Assembly: GCA_029856155.1 (NCBI GenBank)
Contig: JAHQWL010000088.1
Coordinates: 25,459-89,458 of the forward strand
Length of the DNA stretch: 64,000 nt
Direction of reading: 5' to 3'
Source of the DNA: Promethearchaeia archaeon
GTDB taxonomy: Archaea; Asgardarchaeota; Lokiarchaeia; Sigyniarchaeales; SOKP01
The notes under the pieces are model-generated. The model searched no databases. It saw nothing but the letters and a program-made list of their open reading frames with translations, and was not told the DNA's origin. Below, one piece after another: positions 26,853-36,560 of the stretch (position 1 is the first letter of the stretch; every line of letters begins with the position of its first letter). The translations under genes and the position numbers were made by a program.

Positions 26853-27051
26853 TTTTTAAACCTTTTATTTAATTATTAGCAATTTTATTATTTGTTACGG
26901 TTGTTTATGTTAATTGTAATAATAATCTCTTTCATTTAATTCTCATGATTTAGAAAAAATTCAGTTTTATATTAAAATAAATAAAAGATAAATATAATTT
27001 TGGAATTAAATACCTTATCGTAATTATAATAAATTTAGAATCACTCTAATC

Positions 27052-28824
27052 ATGCCCAATTATACTCCTAAAGAAGCTGAATTCTATGCTCGTTTTGGTG
27101 AACAAATGCAAAAGGCTCTAACTAATCCAAATCAGAGTATAGCCACATCTATTGAAGAGTTGGCAAAAAACATGCCAAAAAAAAAGGCTTTACTATATGA
27201 AGATTCTTCTTGGACTTGGCAAGAATTTAATGAAGAAAGCAATATAATCGCAAACCATTTTCTTAATTCAGGATTAGAACCAAATGATACTGTTGCTTTA
27301 ATGCTTGAAAATTCACCTGAATACCTCTTTTATACAACTGGAATTAATAAACTGCAAGGGATTAGTGCGTTAATTAATTTTAATCTTAGGAAACAAGCAT
27401 TAATCCATTCTTTTAAATTGGCAGAACCAAGGTGGATAATTGTTGATGGTGATAGTTTACCTTACTTTATTGAAATTGTTGAGGATTTAGATTATCCCTA
27501 TGAGAATATTTATGTTATTAATAACAATAAGAATAATCCTCATGATTTTACTAACTTACAAACTATCACTAAAAACTTATCCAGAACTAATCCTGATACT
27601 ACTTATAATTCAATTTTACATCAAACTGCATTGTATATTTACACTTCAGGCACAACAGGTCTCCCTAAAGCCTGTGTAATGGAAAATTTTAAACTATTTA
27701 CTCAAGGTAACTTCTTAGGAATAGCTTTTGCAAAAACGGATATAAACGATATTGTATATATCCCAACCCCACTTTACCATAATTTAGCTATAGGCGTTGC
27801 CTGGCCAGCTATTTCTCAAACTGGTGCTACTCTAGCAATAAGAAAACGTTTTTCTGCCTCTGAATACTGGAAAGATATCCATAAATTTCAAGCGACTTGT
27901 AGCATCTATGTTGGTGAAATCCCTCGATATCTTCTCAATCAACCACCCTCTGAATATGAAAAAAATCATACACTCAAAAAGATGTTAGGATTAGGCCTCC
28001 GAAAGGAGATATGGGAGAGATTTCAATCTCGTTTTCAGATTGGACATATATACGAATTTTATGGATTAACTGAGGGTCATCGATCTCTTATTAATGTTGA
28101 GGAAATTCCCGGAATGATAGGGAGATTAACTCAATCTGGATTAATTTTAGTGAAAGTTAATCCTGAAACAGGTGAATTTTACAGAAATGAGAGAGGTTAT
28201 TGTATCAAATGCAAACCAGGTGATATTGGAATGGTTTTGCTTAAAATTGATAAGGGAACCTTTTTCATGGGGTACACAGATAAAGAAAAAACAGAAGACA
28301 AATTTCTACATGATGTTTTTTTAAAAGATGATACTTATTTTAATACCAATGATATGTTAATGCTTCATGATGACCTTTGGGTATCGTTTGCAGATCGATT
28401 CGGTGATACTTACCGATGGAAAGGTGAAAATGTATCTACTCTTGAAATAGAATCCATTCTAAATTCTTATCCATCAATTTATATGTCCGCTGTTTATGGT
28501 GTTTCTATTCCAAATACAGAAGGAAAAGCTGGAATGGCTGCAATTAAATTAAATCCCTCTTTGAAGTTTGAAATTGATAATTTTTCTCAATTTATTGCAG
28601 ATGTTTTTCCAGTTTATTCTATTCCTGTCTTTATTCGAATTTGTGAAGATGAACTAGAAATTACAGGCCCCTATAAAATAAAGAAAACTAACATACTTCG
28701 AGAAGCATATCATATTGACTTAATCACTGATAAAGTATATCTATGGAATCAACAGGACAAAATCTATATTTCGTTGGATAATGATATATATCAGAAATTA
28801 ATTAATGGGCAGTTGAGAATATAA
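27052..28824 (+). CDS. AMP-dependent acyl-CoA synthetase (FATP-like)
   Basis: A 590-residue ANL-superfamily ligase that adenylates a carboxylic acid and transfers it to CoA. The P-loop LYIYTSGTTGLPKACVMEN is at about residues 193-212, the A5 motif YEFYGLTEG near 337, and the A7/A8 region DRFGDTYRWKGENVSTLEIE near 455-475. GDTYRWKGENVST is diagnostic of the fatty-acid transport protein/very-long-chain acyl-CoA synthetase branch. No membrane helix is evident. It is 26 bases upstream of an SDR gene and likely forms an operon with it. Confidence 0.9.
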   Translation: MPNYTPKEAEFYARFGEQMQKALTNPNQSIATSIEELAKNMPKKKALLYEDSSWTWQEFNEESNIIANHFLNSGLEPNDTVALMLENSPEYLFYTTGINKLQGISALINFNLRKQALIHSFKLAEPRWIIVDGDSLPYFIEIVEDLDYPYENIYVINNNKNNPHDFTNLQTITKNLSRTNPDTTYNSILHQTALYIYTSGTTGLPKACVMENFKLFTQGNFLGIAFAKTDINDIVYIPTPLYHNLAIGVAWPAISQTGATLAIRKRFSASEYWKDIHKFQATCSIYVGEIPRYLLNQPPSEYEKNHTLKKMLGLGLRKEIWERFQSRFQIGHIYEFYGLTEGHRSLINVEEIPGMIGRLTQSGLILVKVNPETGEFYRNERGYCIKCKPGDIGMVLLKIDKGTFFMGYTDKEKTEDKFLHDVFLKDDTYFNTNDMLMLHDDLWVSFADRFGDTYRWKGENVSTLEIESILNSYPSIYMSAVYGVSIPNTEGKAGMAAIKLNPSLKFEIDNFSQFIADVFPVYSIPVFIRICEDELEITGPYKIKKTNILREAYHIDLITDKVYLWNQQDKIYISLDNDIYQKLINGQLRI

Positions 28825-28850
28825 AAAAAAATTTTTTTGGAGATATAATT

Positions 28851-29723
28851 TTGAAAAATCTTTTAGATGGAAAATATGCATTAATTACGGGTGGTGGAAG
28901 AGGAATTGGAAAAGCAGTCGCTCTTGAGTATGCAAGAAATGGTGCTAACATCGCAATTACAGCTTTAGAAGAAAATGAGTTACTTGCAGTTGTTGATGAC
29001 ATCAAAAAGTATGGTGTGGAAGGGATTTCCATTCCTGCTGACTTGACAAATGTTGAAGAAGTAAAATTAGTCGTAGAAATGTATTTTAAGAATTTTAAGA
29101 AATGCGATATTTTAGTAAACAATGCAGGGATGTCATATTATTGCTCAATGTTAGATGTATCCCTCGAGAAAGCAATAAAATTATTTAATCTTAATCTTAT
29201 TGCCTATTATGCAATAATTAAATTAATACTTCCTAAAATGGTTGAACAACAAAGAGGAAATATCATCATGACGGCTTCTGTTCATGGAAATATGTTTTTT
29301 AATCCAAATCAAGTAGCTTATTCTTCTACAAAAGCAGGAGTTTCTGCTATGGGAAAATGTCTTCATAATGAATTAAATCCATTTAATATCCAGGTAAATG
29401 TAATTCTTCCAGGAGCAATTCAAACTAAATTATATGAAGATAGTGCAGAACGAGGACAATTAGCACCTAAACCAATCTCTCCTGAAGCAATTGCTCCGAT
29501 ATACGTTTTTCTTGCAAGTGATTTATCATTTAAGCGGTACCAAGGAAAGATAATAAATCAAATGTTGCTCTTTGATCTTTTACCTAAAATTAAGAAAGAA
29601 GTGAATAACACAGATTTTAAAATTAGAGCTATAACCAAATCTATGAAAAGTAAACTAAGGAAAGGTGAATACAGTTTATTACGAAAAAATCAAGAATTAA
29701 TAGATTTTCTAATTAAATATTGA
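28851..29723 (+). CDS. Short-chain dehydrogenase/reductase with C-terminal extension
   Basis: A 290-residue SDR. The NAD(P)-binding ALITGGGRGIGKAVALEYAR, the NNAG motif (LVNNAGMSYY) and the catalytic serine plus Y-x3-K (TASVHGN and VAYSSTKAG) are intact. It resembles 3-ketoacyl reductases such as FabG. About 60 basic residues follow the standard fold (from LLFDLLPKIKKE), unusual for FabG, and may bind membrane or a partner. The start is TTG after GGAGATATAATT. The next gene starts 26 bases after the stop. Joint activity with the upstream acyl-CoA ligase on lipid substrates is inferred. Confidence 0.88.
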   Translation: MKNLLDGKYALITGGGRGIGKAVALEYARNGANIAITALEENELLAVVDDIKKYGVEGISIPADLTNVEEVKLVVEMYFKNFKKCDILVNNAGMSYYCSMLDVSLEKAIKLFNLNLIAYYAIIKLILPKMVEQQRGNIIMTASVHGNMFFNPNQVAYSSTKAGVSAMGKCLHNELNPFNIQVNVILPGAIQTKLYEDSAERGQLAPKPISPEAIAPIYVFLASDLSFKRYQGKIINQMLLFDLLPKIKKEVNNTDFKIRAITKSMKSKLRKGEYSLLRKNQELIDFLIKY

Positions 29724-29749
29724 ATTTACATTCTGTATGTGGAATAATT

Positions 29750-30436
29750 ATGAAGGAAATACTGACTAAAATGGAAAAAGATGCACTTTTAACTCATTTA
29801 GTTTTCGTAATTATATGTGTAATCTTAATTCTTGTGCCCTTTGGTTTTGGTATGGGTTTAAAATTGTTTTTACTAGTAATAATCTATAATATAATGATTG
29901 GATTTGTAAGTATTTGGCGGAAATATGAAATCTGGATAAATATTTGGCTTTTTGTATTAATACTTAGTATATTTCAACTATTCCCAGATTGGTTTTTATC
30001 TGCTGAACTTGGCATTTTGGTATTTCCTGAAGATGGATTCATTAAAGTTGGAACTGTCTCACTATACATGATGGGTTTATGGTCTCTACCGTTATTTTTA
30101 ATTACATTTATTGGAACTAGTTTTCAAGAACGGTATTCAAAATTAATTACATATTTGACTGTGACATTAATGACATTGATTATATTTGGATTAGCTGAAC
30201 AAACAATGTGGATGCTTCAATCTTGGTATGCACAAAATGTAGTTATGATTGGGCATGTAGCATTATATATAATTATTCCAGAGGTTATCCTTGGTTTATC
30301 AACCTATTTAGGATATAAAATAATTCAACAGAAAAACCATTTCTTTAAAATTCCAGTTGCATTTACTATAATGCTTTTATATCTTGGAAGTGCGACATTC
30401 TTTTATTTCTTAATTGAACAAGTGTTATTAGGGTAA
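29750..30436 (+). CDS. Polytopic membrane protein of unknown function
   Basis: About 228 residues with six or seven hydrophobic helices (LLTHLVFVIICVILILVPFG, then a WINIWLFVLILSIFQLFPDW segment and later ones). The fourth segment carries TVTLMTLIIFGLAEQTMWML, with a membrane-embedded glutamate. No family was recognised. ATG at 29750 was preferred; a TTG overlapping the SDR stop (29720) would add ten residues. Its position as the third gene after acyl-CoA synthetase and SDR suggests a membrane-lipid or carotenoid-type role, but that is only contextual. Confidence 0.65.
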   Translation: MKEILTKMEKDALLTHLVFVIICVILILVPFGFGMGLKLFLLVIIYNIMIGFVSIWRKYEIWINIWLFVLILSIFQLFPDWFLSAELGILVFPEDGFIKVGTVSLYMMGLWSLPLFLITFIGTSFQERYSKLITYLTVTLMTLIIFGLAEQTMWMLQSWYAQNVVMIGHVALYIIIPEVILGLSTYLGYKIIQQKNHFFKIPVAFTIMLLYLGSATFFYFLIEQVLLG

Positions 30437-30549
30437 AAAGAAACTTAAAATTAAAGTATTCAATATTGATAATTTAGAGATTATTGAAGATTTTTAAGTA
30501 TTAAAGTTAATATTAAATTAAAAAAAAATAAAAAGAGGAGAAATAAAAA

Positions 30550-30783
30550 TTGACTCTATGTTTTGTTTTAATGAATGTTCAAGCGGGATTTGTAGAACCT
30601 GTAGTTCGTGGTTTAGAAAAAATACCTGAAGTTAAAGAAAGTTATCCAGTTACCGGAGGTATTGACATAATTGTTAAAGTAGAAGGCCCAGATGTAGAAA
30701 CAATTGCAAAAACAATTCTAGCGAAAATCCATAGTCTTCCGGGCGTTAACCGTACAGAAACTCATATTGTTGTGCCATTATAA
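30550..30783 (+). CDS. Stand-alone Lrp/AsnC ligand-binding (RAM) domain protein
   Basis: A 77-residue protein consisting only of the RAM domain: CFVLMNVQAGFVEPVVRGL, EVKESYPVTGGIDIIVKV and HSLPGVNRTETHIVV. The DNA-binding helix-turn-helix of Lrp is absent. Such proteins form ring oligomers that bind amino acids or effectors and can modulate full-length Lrp partners. Start is TTG, preceded by AGAGGAGAAATAAAAA, a strong Shine-Dalgarno eleven bases upstream. It is a single gene with A-rich flanks. Confidence 0.85.
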   Translation: MTLCFVLMNVQAGFVEPVVRGLEKIPEVKESYPVTGGIDIIVKVEGPDVETIAKTILAKIHSLPGVNRTETHIVVPL

Positions 30784-30862
30784 ACTCTATAAATCTAGAA
30801 CAGTGCTATTATAAGCATTAAAAGAAAAAAAAAGAAGTTAATTGGATTTTTCTTAAAATATT

Positions 30863-31660
30863 CTAGGATTCATCAGAATTTTTAGGTTCTTTTTCTATTT
30901 CCCTTCTAATAAATTTAATGTTTTCTTTAAGGGTTTTTTTTATTGGGTCATCTTTTATCTCAAGTTTATTTAAAATCTGAACTGCTTCCTCAAATAATTC
31001 TAATGCTTCAGGGTATTGAGCTTTTTTATAGTATAATCCCGGAAGATTAAAGAATTTATATGATATACATTGGATGGCAGTTATAATGATCCATATCAGT
31101 ATGAGAATTGATAAGATCCATTCGATTAAGGGATTAAACACAATAAGAAGAATTATCAACATAAATCCTATAAAGAAACCATAATATGCCAAATATTTTT
31201 TAAATGCTGGACCTTCATACATCATTGATTTTGGTACTAAGTACATTAAATAACTATAAAGAACGATATAGAAAGACGAACCAATAAAGGCAGTGGATGC
31301 AACAAAACTATGAAATGCTACGAATGCCGCTATGTATGTTTCATCTGGAATTATTCCGACTAAGGCAATACACATGTTAGAGAAAATTGCTATGCCTGTT
31401 GCTAACCTTCTAAGATTATCATTTATATTAACTAGTTCTCTTTCTAAATAAATATAAAATGGAATTAACAATGAGCCTGTCACCACAAAAGCAATACTGA
31501 ACAATGATTTAGCTTCCATTAATCCTAATGTACTTACGGTGTGTATTAATGGTGAATATCCCGGAGTAACTAAAGCAGTTAGAGGTAGCATAATTGCCAT
31601 AAATAACGCACCCGCAAGACCAAATAATACTTCCATCCTAGATTCTGTTTTTAATACCAT
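30863..31660 (-). CDS. DUF998-type membrane protein with cytosolic TPR-like tail
   Basis: About 265 residues. Six membrane segments (for example EVLFGLAGALFMAIMLPLTA and LFSIAFVVTGSLLIPFYIYL) with HTVSTLG near the first loop match the DUF998 pattern. The last 45 residues form an amphipathic tail that looks like a single tetratricopeptide unit (YKKAQYPEALELFEEAVQIL) followed by charged helix. ATG at 31660, after AAGTGATAAAA, was chosen; an in-frame ATG at 31762 would add 34 residues. Function unknown. Confidence 0.7.
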   Translation of the reverse strand: MVLKTESRMEVLFGLAGALFMAIMLPLTALVTPGYSPLIHTVSTLGLMEAKSLFSIAFVVTGSLLIPFYIYLERELVNINDNLRRLATGIAIFSNMCIALVGIIPDETYIAAFVAFHSFVASTAFIGSSFYIVLYSYLMYLVPKSMMYEGPAFKKYLAYYGFFIGFMLIILLIVFNPLIEWILSILILIWIIITAIQCISYKFFNLPGLYYKKAQYPEALELFEEAVQILNKLEIKDDPIKKTLKENIKFIRREIEKEPKNSDES

Positions 31661-31857
31661 TTTTATCACTTCTAAAAATAATGGATAAAATATATTAATG
31701 TAAAAATTCCACCATTTTATAACATAATTATTGTCGTAAAAGTTTATTAAACTTTTACCCACTTTTCCTATTATAAATTACTCTTCTATAATAGAATTCC
31801 TATAATGATAACCGTATAATTATTATACTTCAGAATTATAACTTTTATTAAAATAGG

Positions 31858-32043
31858 TTGAACTTAAGTAATAATAGAATTTGCGAAGTACCAAAGGCTA
31901 TAGCGAGATTAGAAAGGCTTCAATCAATTAATTTAAGCTTCAATAATATATCAATATTGCCAAAGGCAATAGAAGAAATAGAGGGATTGCGCTTTATCTA
32001 TTTGGAAGGAAATCCAGAGTTAACAAATACTGGGAAAAAATAA
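31858..32043 (+). pseudogene. Leucine-rich-repeat fragment
   Basis: The frame encodes about two and a half LRR units: LSNNRICEVPKAIARLERL, SINLSFNNISILPKAI and LRFIYLEGNPEL. It starts at TTG inside a repeat with an in-frame TAA nine bases upstream, and there is no capping region, so it is probably the 3' end of a larger LRR gene that was lost. A short independent LRR peptide is possible but unlikely. A small GTPase gene begins 111 bases later; LRR and Ras-like domains occur together in Asgard and eukaryotic proteins, so the two may once have been fused. Confidence 0.6.
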
Positions 32044-32154
32044 AATATTAAGATAAATTTGTTATTATAGAAAAGTATTTTTATTGTTCTAAACAATTAA
32101 GAAATATTTATAAATTAGGTGAACAACCATATATAAGAGAAGTGTGATATTTTA

Positions 32155-32703
32155 ATGGACGGAGAGAAATTTACTTTCAAAATTACAGTGATCGGAGATG
32201 GTGCTGTAGGAAAAACGTCATTAATCCGAAAATTTACTGAAGGTGGTTTTGAAGATGCCTATATCCAAACTATAGGAGCACAATTTTCTAAATATACTGA
32301 AGAAATAGATGGTGATAACTGTAAATTATTTTTTTGGGATATAGCGGGTCAAGATACCTTCCATTTTTTACGTCCTGCTTTCTATAAATCTAGCTTGGCT
32401 GCTATTATTGTATTTTCTCTTGAAGAAAATGATTTTGGTAGAGATAGTTTTAAACATGTCCAGAATTGGCAAAATGAAATAAAAAAATTCTGTGGAGAAA
32501 TACCTATTTTACTGTTTGGAAATAAAGTTGATTTAATTGATGAGAAAAACTTCGATGAAGAGAAAATCCAAAAATTTGTTGATAAAAAAGACTTTTTTGG
32601 GTATTATAAGACTTCCGCTAAAACTGGACAAGGAGTATACGAAGCATTTCAAGCAATTATTCAAAACTTATATTCTAAATACAAGGAAATCTCTGAAAAA
32701 TAG
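32155..32703 (+). CDS. Rab/Ras-like small GTPase
   Basis: A 182-residue G-domain protein. G1 GDGAVGKTS (14-22), a G2 threonine in IQTIGAQF, G3 WDIAGQ (61-66), G4 NKVD (123-126) and G5 TSAK (153-156) are all intact, so it should bind and hydrolyse GTP. It ends YSKYKEISEK with no C-terminal cysteine, so membrane attachment by prenylation as in eukaryotic Rabs is not expected. It is preceded by an AT-rich promoter-like region and a weak AAGTGTGAT. Partners cannot be told. Confidence 0.92.
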   Translation: MDGEKFTFKITVIGDGAVGKTSLIRKFTEGGFEDAYIQTIGAQFSKYTEEIDGDNCKLFFWDIAGQDTFHFLRPAFYKSSLAAIIVFSLEENDFGRDSFKHVQNWQNEIKKFCGEIPILLFGNKVDLIDEKNFDEEKIQKFVDKKDFFGYYKTSAKTGQGVYEAFQAIIQNLYSKYKEISEK

Positions 32704-32770
32704 AAAAAATTGAAAATTTAGGCAAACTTTTGAATTTTACATTTAAAATCTTTAAAATTTACTACTCTAC

Positions 32771-33355
32771 TCAGTAAATTTTAAAAATAATATCGTTTAA
32801 AGGTCTTTTAGGAACGTGCATTTTCCCCTCATTGTCTTTCCAATAGTTGAAAGAATCTATATAAGGTTCTATTACAGATTCTTCATCTGGATATCCTATA
32901 CTAATTACTTGTTTAATTATATAGTAATCTGGAATCTCTAATAATTTGCCAATTTTTTTTACATTAATTGATCCCATCCAACAGCATCCAAAACCAAAAT
33001 TAACAGCACCAAGCAATATATTTTCAACGGCAGCTCCAACATCAAAATCAATATATGCATTTTTTATGTGTGTATTTACAAGCACTATAATATATGCTGT
33101 AGGTTCTCTTCCTTTTTCGGGAGTTCTTTGTTCCTCAGGGAGTGAGGCAGCCCAATTTACTAATGGAAATAATTTCTCCCTGATTACAGCATTATGAACA
33201 ATAATGAATTCAAGAGCTTGAATATTACGTGCCACTGGAGCTATACGGGCATAATCAATTAACTTTTTTAAAAGTTCTAATGGGACGGGATCTTGTTTAA
33301 ATCTTCTTATCGTTCTTCTCTTATATATTATTTCTTCCAAATTCAAATTTTTCAC
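32771..33355 (-). CDS. Nitroreductase-family FMN protein
   Basis: A 194-residue nitroreductase-fold enzyme. The FMN phosphate-binding KRRTIRRFKQDPVP lies at residues 12-25, ARIAPVARNIQALEFIIV near 37-54, and the glycine-rich NFGFGCCWMGSIN near 118-130, where family members usually have GLGTCW. It is likely a homodimeric flavin reductase or nitroreductase using NAD(P)H or F420H2. It lies 11 bases downstream of the longin-GTPase at 33367 on the same strand. Substrate unknown. Confidence 0.88.
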   Translation of the reverse strand: MKNLNLEEIIYKRRTIRRFKQDPVPLELLKKLIDYARIAPVARNIQALEFIIVHNAVIREKLFPLVNWAASLPEEQRTPEKGREPTAYIIVLVNTHIKNAYIDFDVGAAVENILLGAVNFGFGCCWMGSINVKKIGKLLEIPDYYIIKQVISIGYPDEESVIEPYIDSFNYWKDNEGKMHVPKRPLNDIIFKIY

Positions 33356-33366
33356 TTCATTTTTGC

Positions 33367-34410
33367 TTATTGATGGGATTTAATTAAACTTTCCGCCAAT
33401 TTATAAAAGCTTTCTTCTACATTTTTTCCAGTTAACGCAGAAGTCTCAATATACTCTAAATTAAGTTCATTTGCGATTTTTAGTGCTTCTTCAGATGCTA
33501 TATTTCTTTTAGACATTAAATCTTCCTTATTTCCTAAGATAAAGCCAATCAAAATTTCTTGCGAAGGAACAACATTTTTTTTAATATCTTCGTACCAATT
33601 TTGAATACTTTCAAAAGATTTGCGATTTGTTAAATCAAATATTAAAATTACTGCTTCTAGCCCCATATAAAAATGACGCCTCATAAGCTCGAATTTACTT
33701 TGTCCTGCGATATCCCAAAGAATCAAATTGACATGATCATCTTGTACTTGAATATTTTTTTCTGAAATTGATACACCCAACGTAGGAATATAGGTTTGCA
33801 TAAAGGCATGATCTATAAACCGAAGTATGGTGCTTGTTTTTCCAACTCCTGGATCTCCACATACAACAATTTTATAGTTGAATCCTAATCCTCTTTCTCT
33901 TGGTTTTTTTTCTTCTGGAAAAGCCTCTACTGTAGTGATCTTTTTTTCTTTATTACGTAGGTCATCTAAAATTTCTGAAATTCTAGTTTTCAAATTGGTT
34001 AGTTCAACATAAATTTCATCAGAATTAGCCTTTCTATTCTCTAATTCAATAATTTTTTGAACACTATCAGCAAATGTAGACTCAAGATAATTAATATATT
34101 TATAGAAAATAAGGTCATATGCTTCATTGAATAATACTGTAATTGATGATATTGCCGCACCTCCCCTGCTAGCTTCATTTTCTCGTTCTACATATTTAAT
34201 GATACCTTTTAAATTGAACATTGGAAAAGGAATTATAACTAAAGACTGAGGTATGATTCCTTGATCAGTTGAGAGAATCGTGATTGATTTAATGCTCACT
34301 GACATTCGAATGTCATCTTGTAGATCAACTGGATCCCATAAAAAAGGTTGTGGACCAACTTTTTCGTCCAATAACGTATAAACTATTGAGGTGATTATTT
34401 TTTCAGTCAT
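33367..34410 (-). CDS. Longin-like domain fused to Rab-like GTPase, tandem copy 1
   Basis: A 347-residue protein. Residues 1-115 form a longin-like alpha/beta domain (IITSIVYTLLDEKVGPQPFL, LVIIPFPMFNLKGIIKYVE, VLFNEAYDLIFYKYINYLE). A charged coiled-coil linker covers about 120-165. The G domain has G1 GDPGVGKTS (185-193), T210, G3 WDIAGQ (232-237), G4 NKED (294-297) and G5 TSAL (323-326), so it should be a working GTPase. No lipidation cysteine is visible. A same-length paralogue lies just upstream on the same strand. Fusing longin to the GTPase suggests cis regulation or coupling to membrane complexes; that role is inference. Confidence 0.85.
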   Translation of the reverse strand: MTEKIITSIVYTLLDEKVGPQPFLWDPVDLQDDIRMSVSIKSITILSTDQGIIPQSLVIIPFPMFNLKGIIKYVERENEASRGGAAISSITVLFNEAYDLIFYKYINYLESTFADSVQKIIELENRKANSDEIYVELTNLKTRISEILDDLRNKEKKITTVEAFPEEKKPRERGLGFNYKIVVCGDPGVGKTSTILRFIDHAFMQTYIPTLGVSISEKNIQVQDDHVNLILWDIAGQSKFELMRRHFYMGLEAVILIFDLTNRKSFESIQNWYEDIKKNVVPSQEILIGFILGNKEDLMSKRNIASEEALKIANELNLEYIETSALTGKNVEESFYKLAESLIKSHQ

Positions 34411-34541
34411 TGCCGAGATTAAATGATATAATAATTATAGAAAAATTCAATGTTTTATTTGACTATATTCTATAATTTATAAAAATAGGAGTTTATAAAA
34501 ATTTGTGAATTTGAATGGTTTACATTTTAAATACTAATAGT

Positions 34542-34563
34542 TCGTGAAACACCTCTTTCACGA
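34542..34563 (-). terminator. Hairpin 17 bases after the longin-GTPase stop
   Basis: CGTGAAA and TTTCACG form a perfect seven-base stem (eight with the flanking T-A pair) around a six-base loop. It lies just past the stop codon of the minus-strand gene at 34580-35623, in the gap before the paralogue. No T-run follows on the minus strand, so it could be an RNA stability or processing element, or a DNA operator, rather than a terminator. Confidence 0.3.
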
Positions 34564-34579
34564 TGAAAACTCTTGATAA

Positions 34580-35623
34580 TTACAAACGTGATTTGTACAA
34601 TAAAGTAGCAATTGTAGAAAAAGCATAATCAACATTTTCTCCTTGTAGTGCAGAAGTTTCTATAAACCCTAAATTTAATTGGCTTGCTAGATTATTTGCC
34701 ATATCAGTTGTTATTATTCTCTGCTCAACTAAGTCGTTTTTATTTCCAATAACAAATCCAGTTAGCATATCTGATCTATTTTTTAATTGAGCGAGGACAT
34801 CAGAATACCACTTTGGAATGCTATTAAAGGTCTCGATTCTAGTTAAATCAAAAACTAAAAAAACCGCGTCAAAACCTCGGTAAAATTGTTGCCTCATTGT
34901 TTCAAATTTGACTTGTCCTCCTATATCCCATAAAGTTAATTGAATTATAGCATCTTCAACCTTAAATATCTTATCTGTTACATGAACTCCTAGAGTTGGT
35001 ACATAAGATCTTCTAAACGCATTATTTGTATATCTTAAGATTAATGAAGTTTTACCTACGGAGGGATCGCCTATTATTATTATTTTAAATTGATAATCTA
35101 TTAAACTTCGGTCTTTATATTGCTGTTCAGGGAATGCCTCACTCTCTTGTTGAGCCATTTCTTGAAGTTTTAATTCTTCCAAAAGAGCAGATATATTAAA
35201 TTCAAGATGTTCAATTAATTTAACGAAATCTTCCCTGGATGCTTTTGATTTTTCTAAATTTATTATTTCTGGTGTAAGATTATTAAAAGGAATAGATAGA
35301 TCATTAATATATTTATAAAAAATTACATCATCTATTTCTTGAAACAACAATACAAGTGCAGATAGACCAATACTTCCTCTTCTTGAAGGATCATCCCATT
35401 TAATGTATTTAACAATTCCCTTCAAATTCTTTGAAGGAAAGGGGAGGATTACTAAAGATTCTGGGATAAGTCCTTCTTCACCCGATAGGATTGTTAATGC
35501 CTTAATGCTTATGTGAATTAAATCCATTTGTGTGAATGTATTGGGTTTCCATGCTACGGGATTTGGTCCCATTTCATCACTCATTTCTATGTATACTATC
35601 CCTTGAATTATTTGACGTTTCAT
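34580..35623 (-). CDS. Longin-like domain fused to Rab-like GTPase, tandem copy 2
   Basis: Also 347 residues and collinear with the gene at 33367. The longin-like domain (QGIVYIEMSDEMGPNPVAWK, LVILPFPSKNLKGIVKYIK, IFYKYINDLSIPF) is followed by a glutamate-rich linker and a G domain with GDPSVGKTS (185-193), WDIGGQ (232-237) and NKND (294-297), then TSAL at 323-326. The second-position glycine in WDIGGQ differs from copy 1. Identical length and spacing point to a tandem duplication, and divergence in the linker suggests different partners. Possibly the two act as a pair. Confidence 0.85.
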   Translation of the reverse strand: MKRQIIQGIVYIEMSDEMGPNPVAWKPNTFTQMDLIHISIKALTILSGEEGLIPESLVILPFPSKNLKGIVKYIKWDDPSRRGSIGLSALVLLFQEIDDVIFYKYINDLSIPFNNLTPEIINLEKSKASREDFVKLIEHLEFNISALLEELKLQEMAQQESEAFPEQQYKDRSLIDYQFKIIIIGDPSVGKTSLILRYTNNAFRRSYVPTLGVHVTDKIFKVEDAIIQLTLWDIGGQVKFETMRQQFYRGFDAVFLVFDLTRIETFNSIPKWYSDVLAQLKNRSDMLTGFVIGNKNDLVEQRIITTDMANNLASQLNLGFIETSALQGENVDYAFSTIATLLYKSRL

Positions 35624-35748
35624 AATTATTTAGAATTCTTCTGAATGAGAAATTAAAGCAATGATAGAGTGTAAATATTTCGTTTTTAACTAATAATATA
35701 ATCTTTTTATATAAATATTAATTTGCTAAAAAAAAAAATGAAATTAGA

Positions 35749-36459
35749 TTATACTTTTAAACCTAAATACATAAGCCAGAAACTAGATAGATACCCAATT
35801 CTTACTATAATCACTAAAATTCCTGGAACAGTTAACCCCTCTAACAAGCCAAATATACAAAAACATATCGAACCTGCTGAAAGATAAAGAAAATTTCTAC
35901 GTATGACTCCTGAAGATTGAAGAGCTTTATATAAAAAGCCTAGTCCTAAAAAGACAAGAACTGTTATTAACATAACACCCATTAATATTCCCGCTAAAGT
36001 CATTAAATTTACATTATAATCAATTAAGTTTATAAGTGGGTCGTCTGGTGGTGAAGGAACGAAATTAAAAGACCCTAGAGGATCTAAAAATACAACGATT
36101 TCAAAGAATATTGAAATTATTAATATAATTACTAGGATATACATTTTTATTTTTGGGGTAAGTAATTCTGCACCGATATACATTGCTGTTATGATCGCAG
36201 GAGCAAACCAAATATAAGATAGAATAGCAACCGAACCATTATTAGGTAGATTGTGTCGAATAGTAAGAACTAATAGAAAATCTATAAATACACCTAACCA
36301 CATAAGCCCAGCAAACATGTTGGCTGTACCTAAAAAAGCAACTAATTTAGCCTTTGTTTTTCTTGAACGATAAATAAAGAATAAGCCAAATATAATGCCA
36401 AAAATCACTACCCCTGACGCAGTAACTCCATCAATCCATCCATTTATATCCAATACCAA
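35749..36459 (-). CDS. 7TM membrane protein of unknown function
   Basis: A 236-residue protein with seven hydrophobic helices (about residues 12-30, 38-65, 78-98, 105-125, 148-180, 190-210 and 215-234). It is mostly membrane with short loops. The plan resembles the N-terminal 7TM half of the sensor-like protein at 15257 but lacks any soluble domain. No family was recognised. It is in the same orientation as the longin-GTPase pair, with a gap of about 125 bases. Confidence 0.65.
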   Translation of the reverse strand: MVLDINGWIDGVTASGVVIFGIIFGLFFIYRSRKTKAKLVAFLGTANMFAGLMWLGVFIDFLLVLTIRHNLPNNGSVAILSYIWFAPAIITAMYIGAELLTPKIKMYILVIILIISIFFEIVVFLDPLGSFNFVPSPPDDPLINLIDYNVNLMTLAGILMGVMLITVLVFLGLGFLYKALQSSGVIRRNFLYLSAGSICFCIFGLLEGLTVPGILVIIVRIGYLSSFWLMYLGLKV

Positions 36460-36560
36460 GATTAAATCTTCCTCCTTTTCATTTTGTTATTTATTGGAAG
36501 AAAAATTATTTTTATAATATGTATTATATAATCTTTTATTGTAATAAATACTAGGTTTAA

